A DNA stretch of 64,000 bases from Streptomyces sp. NBC_01224 (lineage in GTDB: Bacteria; Actinomycetota; Actinomycetes; Streptomycetales; Streptomycetaceae), in assembly GCF_036002945.1 (NCBI RefSeq), contig NZ_CP108529.1:6257001-6321000 (forward strand), given 5' to 3'. The first letter of the stretch is position 1; each line of letters starts with the position of its first letter. The notes below the pieces were generated by a model. The model was not told the origin of the DNA. It worked only from the letters and a program-made list of their open reading frames with translations, and ran no database searches. Made by a program: the position numbers and the translations under genes. Of the stretch, positions 40,089 to 49,125 are shown in pieces.

Positions 40089-41101
40089 TGACTGACAACA
40101 AGATCACCACCGTGGAGCTCGGAAACGGCGGCCCGCAGGTCGGCGTGCAGGGACTCGGCTGCATGGGCATGAGCGAGTTCTACGGGGACACCGACGAGTC
40201 CGCCGCCCGCGAGACGCTGGAGACGGCGCTGGCGGCGGGCGTCACCCTCTTCGACACCGCAGATGTGTACGGTCGCGGCGCCAACGAGGAGTTCCTGGCG
40301 CCGTTCGTCGGGGCGCACCGGGGCGAGATCACCCTCGCCACGAAGTTCGCCATAGAGCGGACCGATGACCCGCAGTACCGGGGCGTGCGCAACGACCCCG
40401 CGTACATCCGGCAGGCCGTCGAGGACAGCCTGCGCCGGCTGAACACCGATGTCATCGACCTGTACTACATGCACCGCCGTGACCCGGCCGTCCCGCTGGC
40501 CGAGTCCGTCGGCGCGATGGCCGAGCTGGTCCAGCAGGGCAAGGTCAAGCAGCTCGGGCTGAGCGAGGTGACCGGCGCGGAGCTGCGCGAGGCGTACGCC
40601 GTGCATCCGATCGCCGCCCTGCAGTCCGAGTGGTCGCTCTTCAGCCGCGACGTGGAGCGCAGCGCCGTGCCCGCCGCAGTCGAGCTCGGGGTGACCTTCG
40701 TGCCGTACTCACCGCTCGGCCGCGGCTTTTTGACCGGGGCGTTCGCCGATGCCGCCAAGGACCTGTCCAAGGGCGACTTCCGCCAGTACCAGCCCCGCTT
40801 CACGGGCGACAACGCGAAGACGAATGCCGCCCTGCTGGAGCCCGTCCACAAGATCGCGGCGGCGCACGGGGCGTCGGCCGCGCAGGTGGCGCTCGCCTGG
40901 GTGCAGCAGCGGGCCCAGGTGCACGGTCTGACGGTGGTGCCGATCCCGGGCACGCGCAAGAGCAGCCGACTGCTGGAGAACGTGGCCGCCACCCGGCTCA
41001 CGCTGACCGCGGAGGAGCTGGCGTTGCTGGAGCCGATCGCGGGGCAGGTGGCGGGGGACCGGTACCCGGACATGAGCTCCACCTCCGCGGCGCGCGAGTA
41101 G
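40088..41101 (+). CDS. Aldo/keto reductase
   Basis: 337 aa (beta/alpha)8 NADPH-dependent reductase. The catalytic tetrad is seen: Asp and Tyr in LFDTADVYGRGANEE, Lys in ITLATKFAI and His in DLYYMHRRDP. The cofactor-binding end is VVPIPGTRKSSRLLENV. Substrates are probably aldehydes or ketones. ATG 40088 overlaps the merR stop by one base, so the reductase is the direct target of the MerR promoter. Confidence 0.94.
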   Translation: MTDNKITTVELGNGGPQVGVQGLGCMGMSEFYGDTDESAARETLETALAAGVTLFDTADVYGRGANEEFLAPFVGAHRGEITLATKFAIERTDDPQYRGVRNDPAYIRQAVEDSLRRLNTDVIDLYYMHRRDPAVPLAESVGAMAELVQQGKVKQLGLSEVTGAELREAYAVHPIAALQSEWSLFSRDVERSAVPAAVELGVTFVPYSPLGRGFLTGAFADAAKDLSKGDFRQYQPRFTGDNAKTNAALLEPVHKIAAAHGASAAQVALAWVQQRAQVHGLTVVPIPGTRKSSRLLENVAATRLTLTAEELALLEPIAGQVAGDRYPDMSSTSAARE

Positions 41102-41139
41102 TCGTTCCGGCCCGGGTGCCGGGCCGGGGTGCCCGGCGA

Positions 41140-41275
41140 TCGTTGTGTCCTCAGGCGCCGGACGGGCTTAAAGATGCCCTCAATCGCCGGGCGGGCTGGG
41201 TTTTGCCGGGCTGGGCCAGAGGATGTCCTCGGACGCCGGGCGGGCTGGGTGTTGCCGGGAGGGCCGGCTTTTCCC
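41140..41275. repeat. Tandem intergenic repeats after the aldo/keto reductase
   Basis: Three units of the (A/G)CGCCGG(A/G)CGGGCT type occur at about 41154, 41184 and 41233. The last two sit in longer direct repeats that share CGGGCGGGCTGGGTNTTGCCGGG. Same repeat family as at 4.4 and 22.7 kb. It may also act as transcriptional stop between the convergent genes. Confidence 0.65.
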
Positions 41276-41278
41276 GCC

Positions 41279-42487
41279 CTACGCCAGCCCCAGCGCGTAC
41301 ATCGCGAACCCCGTCGCCAGCAGGCCCGCCGCCGCCCGGCGGGCGTTCGCCGCACGCGTACCGGTCTGCCACGGGGCCTCGAACCGGCGCGCATACCGGG
41401 CGATCAGCACCAGCAGCCCCGCGAACACCGGCATCCACGCCACCCGGGCCAGGATCCAGCCGATCGTGTCGGGCCCGGTCGTCAGCCCTGGCACCGCACC
41501 GGCGAACGATGCCGGGACCGCCGCGGCCAGCATCGCCGTCTGGTGCCAGCACAGGATCGTCATCGCGGACAGGTTGATGACGACGACCGGTGCCCACACC
41601 AGCGGCCTGCGCAGGAACCGGCCGATCCGGTCGCGCAGCAGGATCGCCGCACCGCTCTGCGCGGCGGCCAGCGCCAGGACCAGCAACGACGGCGGATGCG
41701 AGTTCGTCCGCGCCTCGCCCGGTACGCCGACCATCGACGCCGGGTAGTGGAAGGCGAGCAGCAGCGCGGCGAACAGGACGCTCCCGCCGACGAGCAGGAT
41801 GCGGGCGCCGCGCCTGCCTATGCGGCCCTCGCCCCAGGAGACACCGAGCTGGTACGCGAAGAGCCAGCCCGGAAGGATGTTCAGCACGCTCAGCCAGGAC
41901 GGCACGGCGTCGGCGAACGGCCCGTAACGCAGGAAGTCGACGACGGCGACCGAACCGAGCAGCGGCACGGCGGCCCAGCCGCCCAGCTTCCGCGCGACCT
42001 TGACGCAGTACGGGGTGAGCGCCGTGACCACCGTGTACACCCCGACGAACCACAGCGGCTGGATCACCAGCGTCGACCCGGTCCGCAGGGTGTCGCCGGG
42101 CACGCCGAGCGCGCTCAGCACCGGGATCATCGCCGCCCAGACAGCGGTCACCCCGAGCACCGGCCTCCCCAGGCGGGCGACGCGTCCGCGCAGCCAGGCG
42201 CCGGTGGTGGATTTCCTGCGGTGGTAGGAGAGGACGGAGGCGTACCCGCCGACCAGGAAGAAGATGCCCAGCATCTGAAGCACCCAGCTCACCGGGGCGA
42301 GGCCGCCGAACGTGGACAGCGGGCTGGTGTTGTGCAGCGCGCCGCCGCTGTCGAGGCGGAAGCCGCCGAGCAGCCAGTGGCCGGTGGGGACGGCGAGCAG
42401 GGCGAGGGCGCGCAGGCCGTCGATCGCGCGGTCGCGATGGGCGGGCGTACGCGCGTCGATGCGCTCGGCGAGGGCGGTGAGGCTCAT
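41279..42487 (-). CDS. Acyltransferase 3 family membrane protein
   Basis: 402 aa with about ten membrane helices. It begins with RDRAIDGLRALALLAVPTGHWLLGG, the family's conserved arginine and histidine region, followed by FFLVGGYASVLSYHRRKSTTGAWLRGRVARLGRPVLG. Family members O-acylate sugars, peptidoglycan or secreted products across the membrane. ATG 42487 overlaps the stop of the upstream DUF1023 hydrolase by 4 bp (ATGA), so the two act together or are at least coupled. Confidence 0.9.
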   Translation of the reverse strand: MSLTALAERIDARTPAHRDRAIDGLRALALLAVPTGHWLLGGFRLDSGGALHNTSPLSTFGGLAPVSWVLQMLGIFFLVGGYASVLSYHRRKSTTGAWLRGRVARLGRPVLGVTAVWAAMIPVLSALGVPGDTLRTGSTLVIQPLWFVGVYTVVTALTPYCVKVARKLGGWAAVPLLGSVAVVDFLRYGPFADAVPSWLSVLNILPGWLFAYQLGVSWGEGRIGRRGARILLVGGSVLFAALLLAFHYPASMVGVPGEARTNSHPPSLLVLALAAAQSGAAILLRDRIGRFLRRPLVWAPVVVINLSAMTILCWHQTAMLAAAVPASFAGAVPGLTTGPDTIGWILARVAWMPVFAGLLVLIARYARRFEAPWQTGTRAANARRAAAGLLATGFAMYALGLA

Positions 42488-43530
42488 CGGGCTTCCCCCT
42501 CCGTGATCGAGGCGAAGGCGCGGAGCGAGTCCGTGCCGGGGGCGAAGTAGCCGGTGTGCCCGTGGGCGTCGTGGGCCGGCACGCGGCGTGCGCCGAACTC
42601 CGGGCCGGTCGGATCGGGGCCGTGGCCGAGGCCGGCCACCTCGACGTTCGGCACGTTGTCGATCCAGTCCGTGGCGTCCTTGGCGGCCCAGACCCGGGCG
42701 GTGGTGTGCAGATCCGCGACGTCGTCGGCGCGCATCCCGGGCGAGCCGAGGACGACCAGGTCAGCGGCGCGCAGCCGGGGTGCGGCGAGTCCGCACACGA
42801 CGGAGCCGTAGCTGTGGCAGAACACGGCGGGCGCGGGCACGCCGTCGGCGGCCAGCCCGTCCGCGAACCGGGTCAGCCGGCCGGCTCCCGCCTCGGCGAG
42901 CGAGCCCGTCGCGGCGTCGATGCCGATGCCGACGGGAGTGGTGTACCCGGCCCAGGCGACGACGGCGCTGCCGCGACCGGTCTCCGCGTGCAGGGCCTTC
43001 GCCATGCCGGTTGGAGTGCCGTACACATCGCTCGTACGGTCGAAGGTTCCGGCGTCGATGTCCGAACCCGGTACCACGACCGCCACATGGCCTGCGGTGC
43101 TCAAGTCCCCGAAGACCTCGGCGACCTGTCCGCGTCCGCGCGGATCGAAGGCGAGGATCTGGCGGTGTCGCGCTCCGGCGAGATGGCTGTACCTGGGGTC
43201 ATGACTGGCCCGCAGGGAGCGGGCGTTGGCCCGGTAGCGCAGCTCGACGGGTACACCGTCCAGATTGCCGACGACGAGTGGATGCCGTACGACCAGGGCC
43301 TGTTGCTGCGTGGCGGTCAACCCCCGGAAGAACCGGCTCACTTCGGCGGGGGTGGTCCGCTCAGGGTCGGGCAGTTCCCGCCCCAGCACCTGATCCGAGC
43401 GCCAGGCCGCGGTGTCGGGAGGTGGCCCGGTCAGGGCCTGCTGCGCACTCCCGGACGCCCAGCCGGCCGTTCCCGCCACCACGGTGGTCGCCAGCGCGAC
43501 CGCGACCAGAGTCCTTGCGTAACGGCGCAT
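42484..43530 (-). CDS. DUF1023 alpha/beta hydrolase, exported (paralogue 1)
   Basis: 348 aa. The N-terminal signal or anchor is MRRYARTLVAVALATTVVAGTAGWASG. In the DUF1023 hydrolase domain, LAFDPRGRGQVAEVFGDL and HVAVVVPGSDIDAGTF precede the nucleophile elbow VFCHSYGSVVCG; VVLGSPGM follows and a late His is in AHGHTGYF. The substrate is unknown. ATG 43530 has GGGAGGGA upstream. A paralogue with the same motifs lies at 46893-48116. Downstream the acyltransferase gene overlaps it by 4 bp. Confidence 0.9.
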   Translation of the reverse strand: MRRYARTLVAVALATTVVAGTAGWASGSAQQALTGPPPDTAAWRSDQVLGRELPDPERTTPAEVSRFFRGLTATQQQALVVRHPLVVGNLDGVPVELRYRANARSLRASHDPRYSHLAGARHRQILAFDPRGRGQVAEVFGDLSTAGHVAVVVPGSDIDAGTFDRTSDVYGTPTGMAKALHAETGRGSAVVAWAGYTTPVGIGIDAATGSLAEAGAGRLTRFADGLAADGVPAPAVFCHSYGSVVCGLAAPRLRAADLVVLGSPGMRADDVADLHTTARVWAAKDATDWIDNVPNVEVAGLGHGPDPTGPEFGARRVPAHDAHGHTGYFAPGTDSLRAFASITEGEAR

Positions 43531-43703
43531 CCCGTCCCTCCCTCTCCGGCTGATCCGGCTCCCGCACGCCGTTCGGCGCGACGGAGAGGAAGGTAGGAAG
43601 AGGGTGGGTGCGGGGGCGTCGCACCCAGGAGCCAAGTGCGGGTTGATACCCGGGTAGGGGGTGTACGGGGGGACTGCCGGAGAGGCGGGCGGGGGGAGAC
43701 CCC

Positions 43704-44387
43704 CTACTGCTCTCCCGGTACCACCACTCCCGCCTCGTACGCGAAGATCACCGCCTGCGCGCGATCCCGCAGGTCCAGCTTGGCCAGCACCCGTCCGATG
43801 TGCGTCTTCACCGTCTGTTCGGCCAGCACCAGCCGCCCCGCGATCTCCTGGTTGGACAGCCCCCGCGCGATCAGCTCCAGCACTTCCTTCTCGCGTGGAG
43901 TCAGCCCGTTCAGCCGCAGCGCCTGCCCGCTCCGGGCGGCTCCGGACGGCCCCTGCCGGGCGAAGTCCGCGATCAGGCGCCGGGTCACCGACGGTGCCAG
44001 CAGCGCCTCGCCCGCCGCTACCACCCGTACCGCCGAGATCAGGTCCGCCGGGGGCGCGTCCTTCAGCAGGAAGCCGGACGCCCCGGCGCGCAGCGCCTCG
44101 TACACGTAGTCGTCCACGTCGAACGTGGTGAGCATCAGCACCTTGGGCAGGTGCACCACCCCCACGGGCGGGTTCAGCAGCTCGCGGGCCGCCGCCAGGC
44201 CGTCCATCTCGGGCATCCGGACATCCATCAGGACCACGTCCGGGTGGACCCTCCGGCTGACGTCGACGCCCTGGCGCCCGTCCGGCGCCTCACCGACCAC
44301 ATCGATGTCGCTCTGTGCCGAGAGCAGTGCCGCGAACCCCGCCCGCACCATGGCCTGGTCGTCGACGATGATCACGCGGATGGTCAA
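43704..44387 (-). CDS. NarL/LuxR-type response regulator
   Basis: 227 aa. The receiver domain has the acidic pocket VIIVDDQAMVRAG, the phospho-acceptor Asp in PDVVLMDVRMPEMDG, and Lys in GFLLKDAPP. The C-terminal LuxR helix-turn-helix is LTPREKEVLELIARGLSNQEIAGRLVLAEQTVKTHIGRVLAKL. Its ATG overlaps the end of the sensor kinase gene by 4 bp. The regulon is unknown; the flanking DUF1023 genes are candidates. Confidence 0.96.
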   Translation of the reverse strand: MTIRVIIVDDQAMVRAGFAALLSAQSDIDVVGEAPDGRQGVDVSRRVHPDVVLMDVRMPEMDGLAAARELLNPPVGVVHLPKVLMLTTFDVDDYVYEALRAGASGFLLKDAPPADLISAVRVVAAGEALLAPSVTRRLIADFARQGPSGAARSGQALRLNGLTPREKEVLELIARGLSNQEIAGRLVLAEQTVKTHIGRVLAKLDLRDRAQAVIFAYEAGVVVPGEQ

Positions 44388-45715
44388 GAGTCCTCCGAGG
44401 TCGGGGGCGGAAGGGGGGTGAGAGGCAGCCGCGCCGCCACCCGGAAGCCGCCGTCGGGCAGCGGTCCGGTGTCCAGCGTGCCGCCCGTCAACCGTACGCG
44501 TTCCCGCATGCCGACCAGGCCGTGCCCGGTCCCCGTCGTCTCCAGCGGCGAACCGGGCTGCTCCGCCCGGTCGTTGACCACCAGCACGGTCAGGTGCTCG
44601 CCGTCGGACGTGATCGACACCCGGGTCCGCGCTCCCGGCGCGTGCCGGACCACGTTCGCCAGGGCCTCCTGCACGATCCGGTACGCCGACAGATCCACCG
44701 CCTGCGGTACGTCCGGCAGATCGGCGGCCAGCGACAGCTCGGCCGGCAGCCCCGCCCGTACCGTTGCCTCCACCAGCTGCTGCACCCGGTCGAGCCCCGG
44801 CTGCGGCGCCCGCTCGCCCTCCGTACCCTCGCTGCGCAGTACCGTCAGCAGCCGCCGCATCTCCGCGAGGGACTCCCGCGCGCTCGCCGCGATCGCCCCG
44901 AACTCCTCGCGCGCCTCCTCGGGCAGCCCGCTGATCCGGTAGGGCGCGGAGTCGGCCTGGACCGTGATCACGGACATGTGGTGCGCGACCACGTCGTGCA
45001 GTTCACGGGCGATCCTGGTGCGCTCCTCCAGCAGCGTCCGCTGCGCCCGCTCGGCCTCGCTGATGGTCTCCTGCTCGGCGAGCCGACGCTGGGCGTCGCC
45101 CCGTTCCCGCAGTGCCGCGCCGATCACCAGGACCACCGCGCCGAGGATCACGAGCAGCAGCGCGCTGCCGTTGCTGCGCTCCGGCGCGATCAGGTGCAGG
45201 ACCAGGCTCGCCGCACCCGTCGCCACCCAGACCGAGATCAGGGTCCGCCGGGTCTCGCGCAGGGCCAGCGCGAGCAGCACGAAGAGATAGCCGACCAGGG
45301 TGGGCGGGGGCCACGGCCAGATGTCGAACGTGCCGACCGGATACCCGAGCAGCGCGGCCGCACCCAGGATGTCGGCGGGGAAGATGATCCACCAGGCCTG
45401 CAGCGGCCGGTGCGCCAGCATCAGGAGCGGCGCCGCCTGCGCGACGGCCAGGGCTCCCGCCAGTCCTCCGTTCACGCCGTAGCCCTCGGTCAGGACATTG
45501 ATCGTGACCGGGACGAAGGTGGCGACGAGGGCGAGGACGACGACGTACGGCAGCAGCCGCTGCCACAGCTTCGGCGCGTTCGCCAGGAGTGGTGTCGCGG
45601 GACGGGACGGGTGGGACAGCCCGTGGGCGAGCTCGCGCAGATTGCGTCGGGCGGCGCTCACCAGGCCGTCGGTGACGGGCGGCGGGGGCGGCCCGTGCGG
45701 CGGGGAAGTGGACAT
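44384..45715 (-). CDS. NarL-partner sensor histidine kinase (HisKA_3)
   Basis: 443 aa. A proline-rich start is followed by five or six membrane helices (about 60-190), a short coiled coil (ERGDAQRRLAEQETISEAERAQRTLLEER) and the phospho-acceptor helix TRIARELHDVVAHHMSVITVQA. In the ATPase domain, RIVQEALANVVRHAPGARTRV carries the N box and GTGHGLVGMRERVRLTGG the G2 box; the G1 box is modified (VVNDRAEQPG). ATG 45715 was chosen. It forms a pair with the overlapping response regulator. Confidence 0.93.
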   Translation of the reverse strand: MSTSPPHGPPPPPVTDGLVSAARRNLRELAHGLSHPSRPATPLLANAPKLWQRLLPYVVVLALVATFVPVTINVLTEGYGVNGGLAGALAVAQAAPLLMLAHRPLQAWWIIFPADILGAAALLGYPVGTFDIWPWPPPTLVGYLFVLLALALRETRRTLISVWVATGAASLVLHLIAPERSNGSALLLVILGAVVLVIGAALRERGDAQRRLAEQETISEAERAQRTLLEERTRIARELHDVVAHHMSVITVQADSAPYRISGLPEEAREEFGAIAASARESLAEMRRLLTVLRSEGTEGERAPQPGLDRVQQLVEATVRAGLPAELSLAADLPDVPQAVDLSAYRIVQEALANVVRHAPGARTRVSITSDGEHLTVLVVNDRAEQPGSPLETTGTGHGLVGMRERVRLTGGTLDTGPLPDGGFRVAARLPLTPLPPPTSEDS

Positions 45716-45838
45716 GGCCTGATCAGCGTAGGCATGGACCGGCCCGATGGCGTCATACCGGGGTTCCGGTCCACCGCCGCGCATCTCGTACGGGAGTACT
45801 ACCGGCGAGCCGGACACCGGACATCCGGTGCCGCACCC

Positions 45839-46807
45839 CTACAGCTCGGCGAGCAGCTGGGCCTTCTTCGCACTGAACTCGTCGTCCGTCACCAGGCCCA
45901 CCCGGTGCAGTTCCCCGAGGTGCCGGATCCGCTCCGCGATGTCCGCGGGATCGCGCCGCCCCACGCCTGCCGGTACGGCGGCCGGCAGGGCGGGAGCCGG
46001 CTGCTTCCTGCGTACGGATTCCAGTACGGCCGCGGCGAACGGCAGCGACTCGTGCACCGGGCCGTAGCCGAGGCCGAAGACCACGGCAGCCGGGTCCTGG
46101 TCGGCCCGGGCGGGGCGGGGGGCCAACGGCTGTGCGCTCTGCACCGTGCCTGAACCGATCCTCGTACCCGGCTCCGTACCCATGCCGAAGCCGGTACCCG
46201 GGCCCGGTCCCGGAGCCGTACCTTCCTGGCCTCTCGGCACCAGCCGCAGATAGCCGTCGAAGGCCTCCGGCGAGCGCCATTCGACGCCGCTCAGCTCCGT
46301 CACCGGGAACGTCTGGTCGCCGGCCTTCCACTTCGCCGTGGAGGCGCCCGTCCAGAACCACCGGAAGGAGACCCGGTCCCCGTCGAAGCCGGCCCGGCCG
46401 TCGTACGCCTTGAACTGCATCGGCGCCTCGGGGGCCGCGACCAGGAACCGGTCGGCGGGCTCCGCGGCGTCGGGACCGAGCAGGGCGCGCAGTTCGTCCG
46501 CGTAGTACTCGGCGAGCGTTTCGCGCTCGGCGGGGAGCACCAGCCGGTACGGATCGCATCCGTCCTTCAGCTGCCCGGCCGCAGCCTCCAGCAACGGGTC
46601 GGCACCGGGCCTCGGTACCGCGTGCAGGACCACCGTGCCCCGCTTCCCCGGGGTCAGCGTCACCGATGACAGCGCCGCGTGCGGGACGCGGCGCTCACGC
46701 AGGCTCTGGAAGAGCTTCGGCGTGCGTATTCCCCGTTCGAAGCGGATGAGCACGCAGTCGGTGTCGAACTCCCAGGTGGCATGAATTCCGGCCAGCACAT
46801 CACCCAT
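45839..46807 (-). CDS. DUF4429 protein with C-terminal SHOCT domain
   Basis: 322 aa. Two DUF4429 units: MGDVLAGIHATWEFDTDCVLIRFERGIRTPKLFQ at the start and QFKAYDGRAGFDGDRVSFRWFWTGASTAKWKAGDQ in the middle. A Gly-Pro-Thr-rich linker (about 205-235) and the SHOCT helix pair ERIRHLGELHRVGLVTDDEFSAKKAQLLAEL follow. Cytosolic, role unknown; DUF4429 resembles PH-like stress proteins. ATG 46807 follows GATGAGG. It lies upstream of the two-component genes on the same strand. Confidence 0.9.
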   Translation of the reverse strand: MGDVLAGIHATWEFDTDCVLIRFERGIRTPKLFQSLRERRVPHAALSSVTLTPGKRGTVVLHAVPRPGADPLLEAAAGQLKDGCDPYRLVLPAERETLAEYYADELRALLGPDAAEPADRFLVAAPEAPMQFKAYDGRAGFDGDRVSFRWFWTGASTAKWKAGDQTFPVTELSGVEWRSPEAFDGYLRLVPRGQEGTAPGPGPGTGFGMGTEPGTRIGSGTVQSAQPLAPRPARADQDPAAVVFGLGYGPVHESLPFAAAVLESVRRKQPAPALPAAVPAGVGRRDPADIAERIRHLGELHRVGLVTDDEFSAKKAQLLAEL

Positions 46808-46892
46808 GTGCCTCATCGTATGCGGCACTTGCCCGCACGTCCCCCCTCGGCGTAAGTCCCGATATGCGGCCGATCACGGCTCGCTGTGCCCG

Positions 46893-48116
46893 TCAGGTTT
46901 CCTGGCTGCCGGTGACTCCGTCGTGGCAGGCGCTGTCGGAGTTCGCACAGCTGACCGAGCTGTAGGCCCCCACGCCGATTGAGGCGAAGTTGCTGAGGCT
47001 CTCGGTGCCCGGCTCGAAATAGCCGCTGTGCCCGACCGCGCCGCCCGCCGAGACGATGCGTGCGCCGAAGCCCGGGGCGACCGGATCGGCACCGTGCCCG
47101 AGACCGCCCAGCTCCAGGTTCGGTACGTCCTCGATCCAGTCGTCGTGGTCCCGCATCGCCCACACCCTGGCCCCGGTGTGCAGCTGCCTCGCGTTCTCCA
47201 CCCGCATGCCGGGGCTGCCCGCGACCGCGATGTCGGCCACCCTGGAGGGCAGTTCATGTGCGGCGACACCGCACAGCACCGAGCCGTAGCTGTGGCAGAA
47301 CAGCGAGACCGGGGCGTCCCCGGGCAGCGCGCCCACCAGCGCGTTCAGCCGCACCGCCCCGCGCACGGCGAGGTTCCCCAGGGCCGCGTCCATACCGATT
47401 CCGGCGGGCGTGGTGTAGTCGGCCCAGGCGATGACGGCGGTACGGGTGCCGGGGCGCGCGGCGCGCTCCGCCGCGTACAGCGACTTCGCCATACCGACCG
47501 GTGCGGCATTCACTCTGGGGGCGGACCGCTCCAGCGTCAGCAGGTTGGTGTCGACGCCGGGGACGATCACGGAGACCCGTTCGGCCCGGTCGAGATCACC
47601 GAACACCTCTGCCGCTCGGCCCTTTCCGGACGGGTCGAAGGCGAGGATGTGCCGTCCCTCGGCGAGCATCGACTGGAAGCGGTTCATCCGGCGGAGCGCC
47701 TCGGCGCGGCCGTCGGGGGAGAGCCTGGCGTCATGCATGCGCTGCCGCTCGACCGTTCGCGCCTGCACCAGGGCCAGCCGGTTGGCGTGGTAGCGCAGGG
47801 TGACCGGGGCGCCGTTCAGATTGCCCACGACCAAGGGGTACTTGTCGGCAAGACCGGTGCGCTGAGCGGCCGTGAGCGTGGCGAAGAACTGCGCCAGGCG
47901 GTGCGGCGCCGCGTCGGCGTCCGGCAGCGCACGACCCGCCACGTGGCCCCGTGCCCAGGAGGCGAGTGCGACGGTGCGTGGCTCGTCGGAGTGTGGGTGA
48001 CGTACGGCGGTCCAGCCAGTGGTCGCCAGCATCACGAACACAACCGCGACGGCGAGCAGCGCGCGCCATGCGGTGAGCGTGGGGGAGGAGTCGAAGGAAG
48101 TCACTGCGGCCCACAT
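46893..48116 (-). CDS. DUF1023 alpha/beta hydrolase, exported (paralogue 2)
   Basis: 407 aa from ATG 48116; GTG 48104 (TSFDSSPTL) is equally possible. There is one N-terminal membrane or signal segment (ALLAVAVVFVMLATTGW). The hydrolase domain contains LAFDPSGKGRAAEVFGDLDRA, VSVIVPGVDTNLLT, the nucleophile elbow LFCHSYGSVLCG, VAGSPGM and late His in VGHSGYFEPGTESL. The C-terminal tail has two cysteines (SCANSDSACHDG). It parallels the gene at 42484-43530 along its length, so the two are paralogues either side of the two-component system. Confidence 0.9.
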   Translation of the reverse strand: MWAAVTSFDSSPTLTAWRALLAVAVVFVMLATTGWTAVRHPHSDEPRTVALASWARGHVAGRALPDADAAPHRLAQFFATLTAAQRTGLADKYPLVVGNLNGAPVTLRYHANRLALVQARTVERQRMHDARLSPDGRAEALRRMNRFQSMLAEGRHILAFDPSGKGRAAEVFGDLDRAERVSVIVPGVDTNLLTLERSAPRVNAAPVGMAKSLYAAERAARPGTRTAVIAWADYTTPAGIGMDAALGNLAVRGAVRLNALVGALPGDAPVSLFCHSYGSVLCGVAAHELPSRVADIAVAGSPGMRVENARQLHTGARVWAMRDHDDWIEDVPNLELGGLGHGADPVAPGFGARIVSAGGAVGHSGYFEPGTESLSNFASIGVGAYSSVSCANSDSACHDGVTGSQET

Positions 48117-48336
48117 TAGGAGACGAGCGACGGCAGCCGTGTAGAGGGTGACACACATCACTCGGCTGTCGGGAATTCAAGGCGGTTCATTTCACGCTGT
48201 GTTGGTGCGGCGCGCACACTCGGGCGCGCGGAATGCCCCCGGAGCGTCGCATATGACCATCGGGGCACGGTGGTTGTGAAGTCGGTCATGCCGCGGCAGT
48301 GAGGCGTGCAGCACATCGGACGGAGTTTCCATGTCG

Positions 48337-49008
48337 CTACCCGAGCCCGGCGCCGGCCCCCGCCCGCCAGTTCCCGGCCAGTGCCGGTCCGAGCTGGTCC
48401 AGGTACACCTCGGTCAGTGCGCGCAACGAGTCCAGGCTGGTGTCCCGCCCCTGCCCCCAGAGCTGCCCGGTCACCCGCATCACCCCGCAGAACGCGGCCA
48501 CGGCGACCCTCGGCCGGGGGTCCGTCCTCACGTCGAGCCCCTCGCGCTCGGCGATCAGCAGCGCGATCTGGTTCTCCAGATCCATGCTGCGTCGCAGGTG
48601 GGCGGCGAGCAGCGACGGCGTCGACTCGATCATCCGGTACGTGCGCATATGGAGTTCGACCGTGATGACCGCCTCGATCGCCTCACCGATACTGTTCCAG
48701 GCGCAGAGGACCGCGCTGCGCATTGCCTCGAACGGCGCTTCCGCGGCGGGACGCCGGCGCAGCTCCGAGAGGAAGTGCGACTCCACCATCTCCTGGATGG
48801 CGAAGGCGGCCTCCTCCTTGCTGGCGAAGTAGCGGAAGAAGGTGCGCTGGGAGACCTCGACGGCGTCGACGATCTCGTCGACGGTGGTCTCCTCGTACCC
48901 CTGGCCGGTGAAAAGATCGAGGGCGGCGTGCAGCAGGGCGTCCCGGGTGCGTCGCTTCTTCCGTTCGCGCAGCCCGGTCGGATGCGCGGCCCGCTGCCCA
49001 TCGGTCAC
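48337..49008 (-). CDS. TetR family regulator
   Basis: 223 aa from GTG 49008. The N-terminal HTH reads RKKRRTRDALLHAALDLFTGQGYEETTVDEIVDAVEVSQRTFFRYFASKEEAA, with the FFRYF recognition region of this family. The C-terminal part is helical. It is divergent from a DHA2 drug exporter across 117 bp containing strong palindromes, and is almost certainly its repressor. Confidence 0.93.
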   Translation of the reverse strand: MTDGQRAAHPTGLRERKKRRTRDALLHAALDLFTGQGYEETTVDEIVDAVEVSQRTFFRYFASKEEAAFAIQEMVESHFLSELRRRPAAEAPFEAMRSAVLCAWNSIGEAIEAVITVELHMRTYRMIESTPSLLAAHLRRSMDLENQIALLIAEREGLDVRTDPRPRVAVAAFCGVMRVTGQLWGQGRDTSLDSLRALTEVYLDQLGPALAGNWRAGAGAGLG

Positions 49009-49062
49009 TGAAGTGGTCCTCTTTTCCCTGCTTTGTCCAGCTCAGCGTACCTGTGAGCTACG

Positions 49063-49111
49063 TGACAGTTACTGGCTTGTGAAATGGTTTGTCAACTGTC
49101 AGCGGCTGACA
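49063..49111. promoter_or_regulatory. TetR operator candidates upstream of the DHA2 exporter
   Basis: TGTCAGC-G-GCTGACA (49097-49111) is a perfect 15-bp palindrome ending 14 nt before the exporter ATG. In addition, TGACAGTT (49063-49070) and AACTGTCA (49094-49101) form a second inverted pair 23 nt apart, which shares the TGACAG/CTGTCA half-site. Confidence 0.65.
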
Positions 49112-49125
49112 CTAATCTCCCGGGC

